Positions 60,053-64,000 of a stretch of 64,000 nt of DNA are shown one piece after another; positions within the stretch are counted from its first letter, which is position 1; the number at the start of each line of letters is the position of its first letter. A model generated the notes under the pieces. The model was not told where the DNA came from and did not search any database. It worked only from the letters and a program-made list of their open reading frames with translations. Position numbers and translations under genes: made by a program. Origin of the DNA: Anianibacter sp965662745 (GTDB taxonomy: Bacteria > Pseudomonadota > Alphaproteobacteria > Rhodobacterales > Rhodobacteraceae); the NCBI GenBank assembly GCA_965662745.1, contig CBFIJK010000001.1, positions 1-64,000 of the forward strand, written 5' to 3'.

Positions 60053-60406
60053 ATGAAACAGATTCTCGCCGCTCTCGCCCTCACACTGATCGCACCTGCC
60101 GCCTTTGCCGAGACCGCCACGCGGATCCCGGACAAGGGCAGCTTCGTGAATGTCGTCGAAGGGCGCGACCTGACGCGTTTTGCCGTGCGTCTGAATGTCA
60201 GCCCCGCCGGGTCCATTACCGGCCGCGCCTTTGGCCGTGATGTGATCGGAAGCTGGACGTGGGAAGACGGGTTTTTCTGCCGGGCGATGACGGCAGGCAG
60301 CACGGTTCTGGAACGCAACTGCCAGGCTGTCTATCAGATGGACGGCAAGCTGCGGTTCATCGCGGACAGGGGCACGGGCGATACCGCCGATCTGGCCATC
60401 GAGTAA
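60053..60406 (+). CDS. small exported protein of unknown function
   Basis: 117-residue predicted periplasmic protein with a clear signal peptide (MKQILAALALTLIAPAAFA). The mature part, with GSFVNVVEGRDLTRFAVRLNV, GRDVIGSWTWEDGFFCRAM and ERNCQAVYQ, has two cysteines that may pair. It lies 55 bases after dapB in the same direction and is sometimes given a dihydrodipicolinate-reductase label by adjacency, which the sequence does not support. Confidence 0.7.
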   Translation: MKQILAALALTLIAPAAFAETATRIPDKGSFVNVVEGRDLTRFAVRLNVSPAGSITGRAFGRDVIGSWTWEDGFFCRAMTAGSTVLERNCQAVYQMDGKLRFIADRGTGDTADLAIE

Positions 60407-60409
60407 CGC

Positions 60410-60589
60410 CTAGAAATCGTAGGCGATGCCCTTTTTTTCCCAATCGCCGTAGCGAACGGGCTCAGGTCCCTTGCGCCCGCCAAGTTCCGTTGGCAGGTCA
60501 AGCTCCTTGGCTTTCTTGCGGCGCTCTTCCGCCTCGGCAAGCGCGCGTTTGGCGGCATCGGGCAGATCGCCCTTCGTGGCATCGGTCAT
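60410..60589 (-). CDS. DUF1674 (SDHAF4-like) protein
   Basis: 59-residue protein ending in the family signature GPEPVRYGDWEKKGIAYDF, shared with the mitochondrial succinate-dehydrogenase assembly factor 4. It may assist flavinylated SdhA assembly (by homology). ATG 60589 gives a short helical, charged N-terminus. It is convergent with the exported protein gene and divergent from the RsmB-type gene. Confidence 0.88.
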   Translation of the reverse strand: MTDATKGDLPDAAKRALAEAEERRKKAKELDLPTELGGRKGPEPVRYGDWEKKGIAYDF

Positions 60590-60637
60590 GGCGGCAAATC
60601 CTTGTTGGCCGGTCCCGTCTGATATACGCGGCAATTC

Positions 60638-61936
60638 ATGTCGAACAAGAACCAAGCCCCAAGAATGAAGCCCGGTCTCGCGCCGCGCCGCAGTGCGCTG
60701 TTCCTTCTGGGCCGCGTGACGGAAGAAGGACAGCTTTTGTCAGAGCTGCTGCCCCGCGCCGTCGAGCGGCTGGATCCGGCAGACCGCGCACGGGCACAGC
60801 GGCTTGCCGTGGAAACCCTGCGCTGGATGGACCGTGCAGACCGGGTGCTTGGCCCCTACCTGAAGAAGCGCCCCAAACCCGAAGTGCTCAATGCACTTCG
60901 GCTGGGCACGGTCGAGATTTGCCTCGGGGGCGCGGCCTCGCACGGGGTGGTGGACGCCATGGTCACACTGATGCGCGACGGGCGGCATACGGCCAGCGCG
61001 GCGGGTTTGGTGAACGCCGTGCTGCGCAAGGTCGGCGACGAAGGCCCGGCGCAGTGGGCAAAGCTGCCTGTGCCGCGCTTGCCCAAATGGCTGCGCGGCC
61101 CGCTGACCGACGCGTGGGGCAAGAACGCCATCACCGCGATCGAGGCGGCGCATGCGCATGGTGCGCCGCTTGATCTGACGCCCCGCGACGGGGACGCTGC
61201 TGCTCTGGCCGAAATGACGGGCGGCGTGGTTCTGCCCACGGGCAGCGTGCGGCTTGCCGATCCCGGTCAGGTCACCGCGATTCCCGGATACACAGATGGC
61301 CGCTGGTGGGTGCAGGACGCCGCCGCCGCGATCCCTGCCTGGCTGATAGGAGCCGGCGAAGGGCAACGCGTCCTGGATATGTGCGCCGCGCCAGGGGGCA
61401 AGACGCTGCAGCTTGCCGCAACAGGCGCGGATGTGACCGCACTTGATATCTCGGCTCCGCGCATGACCCGGATCGCCGAGAACCTGACGCGCACCGGACT
61501 GACGGCAGACATGGTGACCGAGGACGCACTGAAATTCGACGCTGACCCCTTCGATGCCATCCTGCTCGACGCGCCCTGTTCGGCCACCGGCACCATCCGC
61601 CGCCATCCCGACCTGCCTTATGCCAAGGACGGATCGGAATTCGGTGCGCTGTTCGCGCTGCAAGAGGCGATGCTGGACCATGCCTTAAGCCTTCTCAAAC
61701 CCGGCGGGCGGCTTGTCTATTGCACCTGCTCGCTTCTGCCAGACGAAGGCGAGGTCGTAATCGAAGAGGCGCTGGAGCGGCACAGCAACCTGTCCCTCGA
61801 TCAACAGGCTATGGCAGAAGATTGGATCGAACCGGACTGGCGCTGCGACACCGGATTGCGCCTGCGTCCCGATTTCTGGTCGGATCGCGGCGGCATGGAC
61901 GGGTTCTTCATTTCGGCGCTGCGCAAGGCAGAATAG
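60638..61936 (+). CDS. RsmB/NOP-family 16S rRNA m5C methyltransferase
   Basis: 432-residue enzyme. The N-terminal ~140 residues are a NusB-like RNA-binding helical domain, and the C-terminal domain is a class I SAM methyltransferase. SAM motif: VLDMCAAPGGKTLQL. Both catalytic cysteines are visible in LLDAPCSATGTIRRHPD and YCTCSLLPDEGE. Probably makes m5C967-type modification in 16S rRNA. ATG 60638 has no strong Shine-Dalgarno; Met10 at 60665 is an alternative. Confidence 0.9.
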   Translation: MSNKNQAPRMKPGLAPRRSALFLLGRVTEEGQLLSELLPRAVERLDPADRARAQRLAVETLRWMDRADRVLGPYLKKRPKPEVLNALRLGTVEICLGGAASHGVVDAMVTLMRDGRHTASAAGLVNAVLRKVGDEGPAQWAKLPVPRLPKWLRGPLTDAWGKNAITAIEAAHAHGAPLDLTPRDGDAAALAEMTGGVVLPTGSVRLADPGQVTAIPGYTDGRWWVQDAAAAIPAWLIGAGEGQRVLDMCAAPGGKTLQLAATGADVTALDISAPRMTRIAENLTRTGLTADMVTEDALKFDADPFDAILLDAPCSATGTIRRHPDLPYAKDGSEFGALFALQEAMLDHALSLLKPGGRLVYCTCSLLPDEGEVVIEEALERHSNLSLDQQAMAEDWIEPDWRCDTGLRLRPDFWSDRGGMDGFFISALRKAE

Positions 61937-62004
61937 CGCGGGCGCTCAACGCCGATGACAGGCGCAACTTCTCCGCGTATGCTAAACTGAAAAGAGGCAC
62001 CAAG

Positions 62005-63801
62005 GTGCCCGACCCCAACGAGGCAAGGCAGAGCGTGTCCCGGACTGAAAGCTGGACGGCGCGGCGAACGCGATGGATGAACCGCTACCATGCGTGGCGG
62101 GCCTCTCGCGCGCGGCCTGCCGCCGGGTTCGTGTCGCAACCCGAACCGCGCACCATCGGGCGATTTGCCAAGGGGCGGCAGCTTGTGAATGGTCAGTTCC
62201 TGTTCGCCGGCCACCTGATCGAGGCGCCGTCTGACACGTCAATCTGGGACATCAAGGCGCCCGATCTGGCGTTTGAGACGGAACTCCACAGCTTTGAATG
62301 GCTCGACGATCTGGCTGCTGTGGGCGATGCCAAGGCCCGCACCCGTGCGCAGGACTGGACGCTGCAATGGGCTGAGCGATTCGGTGTCGGGCGCGGGATC
62401 GGCTGGTCCCCGGACCTGACCGGACGGCGACTTATCCGCTGGATCAACCATGCTCTGTTTCTGCTGAACGGTCAGGACCGGGAAGCGACGGAACGATATT
62501 ACGGCTCTCTCGCGCATCAGACCGTTTACCTCAGCCGCCGGTGGGACGTCGCCTCGCCCGGCCTTCCCCGGTTCGAGGCGCTGACCGGGCTTGTCTATTC
62601 CGGCCTCGCGCTTCTGGGGATGGACCACCTGATCGATGATGCGCTGAAAGAGCTGGAAAAGGGCTGCGCGACGCATATCGACAACGGCGGCGGCATCACG
62701 ACGCGCAATCCCGAGGAACTGCTCGAAGTGTTTCAGCTTCTGAACTGGGCCGCCGTGGCGCTCAGCGGCGCGGATCGCAGGCTGCCGCCCGATCTGATCG
62801 CTGCGATGGACAGGATTGCGCCAACGCTGCGCGCCCTGCGCCATGCCGATGGCGGGCTGGCGCGGTTCCATGGCGGCGGGCGCGGGCTTGACGGACGGCT
62901 CGATACGGCGCTGGCGACATCGGGCATCCGCACGCCGCCGCGCGAGGGGCTGGCGATGGGCTATCAACGCCTGTCTGCCGCGCGCACCACCGTCATTCTT
63001 GATGCCGCCCCTCCGCCGCAAGGACCGGCGAGCCATAACAGCCATGCCTCGACCCTCGCCGCCGAGGTGACATCCGGGCGCAGGCCGCTGATCGTCAATT
63101 GCGGCTCGGGCAAGCCCTTTGGCGAGGATTGGCGCGCCGCGGGCCGCGCAACGCCGTCGCATTCGACACTGATGATCGACGGCTATTCGTCGTCTCGTCT
63201 TGGCGGGCGCAAGCGCGTCGCGGGGTATGAGCGGGAATACCTGACCGACATCCCCAAGGACGTGCGCCTCAAGCAGATTTCCGATCAGGGCGGCACCGGG
63301 CTGATCGCGGGGCATGACGGCTATGTCTCGACCCACGGACTGACCCACGTGCGTGCGATCGACCTGTCGTCCAACGGGCGGGGCCTTGCCGGTGAGGATA
63401 CGCTCGCCGTTGTCGAGGACGAGGACCGCGACGCGTTCAAACGTGCGCTGGATCGCACGAAGCTGAAGGGCATTCCCTTCAGCGTCCGGTTTCATCTGCA
63501 TCCCGATGTGGATGCCGAGATCAACATGAAGGGCGCCGCCGTGTCGCTGGCCCTGAAGTCGGGCGAGATCTGGGTGTTTCGCCATGACGGCGTCGCCACC
63601 CTGACGCTAGAGCCTTCCGTTTACCTCGAAAAGGGCCGTGTGCGCCCACGCCCCGCCCGCCAGATCGTCCTGAGCCATGTCGCGCTGGACGAGGCGACCC
63701 GCGTGCGCTGGACTTTGGCCAAGGCCACGGATACCCCCGCGCATATTCGCGACATTGGCCGCGATGACGAGATAAACGACGAGGGGCTCGCTGCCACATG
63801 A
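62005..63801 (+). CDS. heparinase II/III-family protein
   Basis: 598-residue protein with an alpha-helical N-terminal toroid (RWINHALFLLNGQDRE, YLSRRWDVASPGLPRFEALTGLVYSG) and a beta-rich heparinase II/III domain (SHNSHASTLAAEV, RPLIVNCGSG, HSTLMIDGYSSSRLG). The family lyses uronic-acid polysaccharides, but in Rhodobacteraceae this member sits by housekeeping genes and its substrate is unknown. GTG 62005 with GAGG seven bases upstream is preferred; ATG 62077 (574 residues) is an alternative. No signal peptide. Its stop overlaps the purH start (ATGA). Confidence 0.85.
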   Translation: MPDPNEARQSVSRTESWTARRTRWMNRYHAWRASRARPAAGFVSQPEPRTIGRFAKGRQLVNGQFLFAGHLIEAPSDTSIWDIKAPDLAFETELHSFEWLDDLAAVGDAKARTRAQDWTLQWAERFGVGRGIGWSPDLTGRRLIRWINHALFLLNGQDREATERYYGSLAHQTVYLSRRWDVASPGLPRFEALTGLVYSGLALLGMDHLIDDALKELEKGCATHIDNGGGITTRNPEELLEVFQLLNWAAVALSGADRRLPPDLIAAMDRIAPTLRALRHADGGLARFHGGGRGLDGRLDTALATSGIRTPPREGLAMGYQRLSAARTTVILDAAPPPQGPASHNSHASTLAAEVTSGRRPLIVNCGSGKPFGEDWRAAGRATPSHSTLMIDGYSSSRLGGRKRVAGYEREYLTDIPKDVRLKQISDQGGTGLIAGHDGYVSTHGLTHVRAIDLSSNGRGLAGEDTLAVVEDEDRDAFKRALDRTKLKGIPFSVRFHLHPDVDAEINMKGAAVSLALKSGEIWVFRHDGVATLTLEPSVYLEKGRVRPRPARQIVLSHVALDEATRVRWTLAKATDTPAHIRDIGRDDEINDEGLAAT

Positions 63802-64000
63802 CCGATCTTCACCCCGTGCGCCGCGCACTGATTTCCGTGTCCGACAAGACTGGCGTCGAGGATCTCGCGCGCGCCCTCGCGGATCGCGGTGTGACGCTTC
63901 TGTCGACCGGCGGGACGGCAAAGCTCTTGCGTGATGCGGGTCTGACGGTCAGCGATGTGGCCGAGATCACCGAGTTTCCCGAGATGATGGATGGCCGCGT
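63798..64000 (+). CDS. purH: bifunctional AICAR formyltransferase/IMP cyclohydrolase (3' end outside window)
   Basis: The first 67 codons of PurH, which completes de novo IMP synthesis. RRALISVSDKTGVEDLARALADRG, LLSTGGTAKLLRDAG and EFPEMMDGRV are the IMP-cyclohydrolase-domain opening. ATG 63798 overlaps the heparinase-family stop (ATGA). The rest of the gene, about 460 codons, lies beyond the right edge. Confidence 0.95.
   Translation, partial: MTDLHPVRRALISVSDKTGVEDLARALADRGVTLLSTGGTAKLLRDAGLTVSDVAEITEFPEMMDGR

Overview
The window is 64 kb of GC-rich DNA from an alphaproteobacterium, almost certainly a marine-type Rhodobacteraceae (Roseobacter/Rhodobacter relative). Supporting signs are (2S)-methylsuccinyl-CoA dehydrogenase of the ethylmalonyl-CoA pathway, a glnK-amtB pair, a BigR/SqrR-type operator in front of a persulfide dioxygenase, a gene block matching the singlet-oxygen-responsive genes of Rhodobacter sphaeroides, the rbfA-truB/rpsO/pnp group and an RTX exoprotein. 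Genes are dense on both strands, with many 1-4 base start/stop overlaps. I see no rRNA, tRNA, CRISPR array, insertion sequence or prophage. Both ends cut genes: a uracil-DNA glycosylase at the left and purH at the right.

Region by region. 0-6.6 kb: family-4 uracil-DNA glycosylase, LysE-type exporter, moaB and an RND efflux adaptor/permease pair. 6.8-12.7 kb: DsbD-domain protein, YqgE/AlgH, recO, two small envelope proteins, mcd and a TauE/SafE exporter. 12.8-17 kb: smpB, a glycine-rich small protein, then a sulfur-flavoured stretch (3-mercaptopyruvate sulfurtransferase overlapping an aspartate/aromatic aminotransferase, then a Blh-like persulfide dioxygenase behind an ATTC-N8-GAAT palindrome). 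17-25.8 kb: amtB and glnK, a bifunctional penicillin-binding protein, two unknown proteins, a lipoprotein, ilvD and a CPBP protease. 25.8-33.6 kb: accD-folC, thpR, zapE, an MFS carrier and a coupled trio (alpha/beta hydrolase, ornithine cyclodeaminase-like, HAD).

33.7-38.3 kb is a tightly overlapped five-gene minus-strand operon (FAD oxidoreductase, DUF1365, MFS, DUF3833, SDR), preceded by a candidate ECF-type promoter. 38.5-48.5 kb: LolA-like carrier, lytic transglycosylase lipoprotein, hspQ, rhodanese, gamma-glutamyltransferase, an RsbW/RsbV-like pair without a sigma factor, thiolase, free-methionine-sulfoxide reductase, GFA protein, RluA-type pseudouridine synthase, 1-Cys peroxiredoxin, and an Lrp regulator divergent from phenylalanine 4-hydroxylase. 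48.5-64 kb: dienelactone hydrolase, pnp, DM13 protein, rpsO, then three consecutive plus-strand genes for exported acidic proteins (the middle one a 39-repeat RTX protein) lying between rpsO and truB. These are followed by DUF1643-truB-rbfA, dapB, an SDHAF4-like protein, an RsmB-type methyltransferase, a heparinase-family protein and purH.

The most unusual locus is the acidic/RTX trio at 53.4-57.3 kb. All three proteins begin with a short hydrophobic segment running straight into Asp/Glu-rich sequence, and together they carry four copies of one ~65-residue module. Other points worth following are the persulfide operator, a dispersed repeat (20 identical bases plus tandem hairpins) present twice, the five-gene stress-type operon, and the orphan partner-switch pair.
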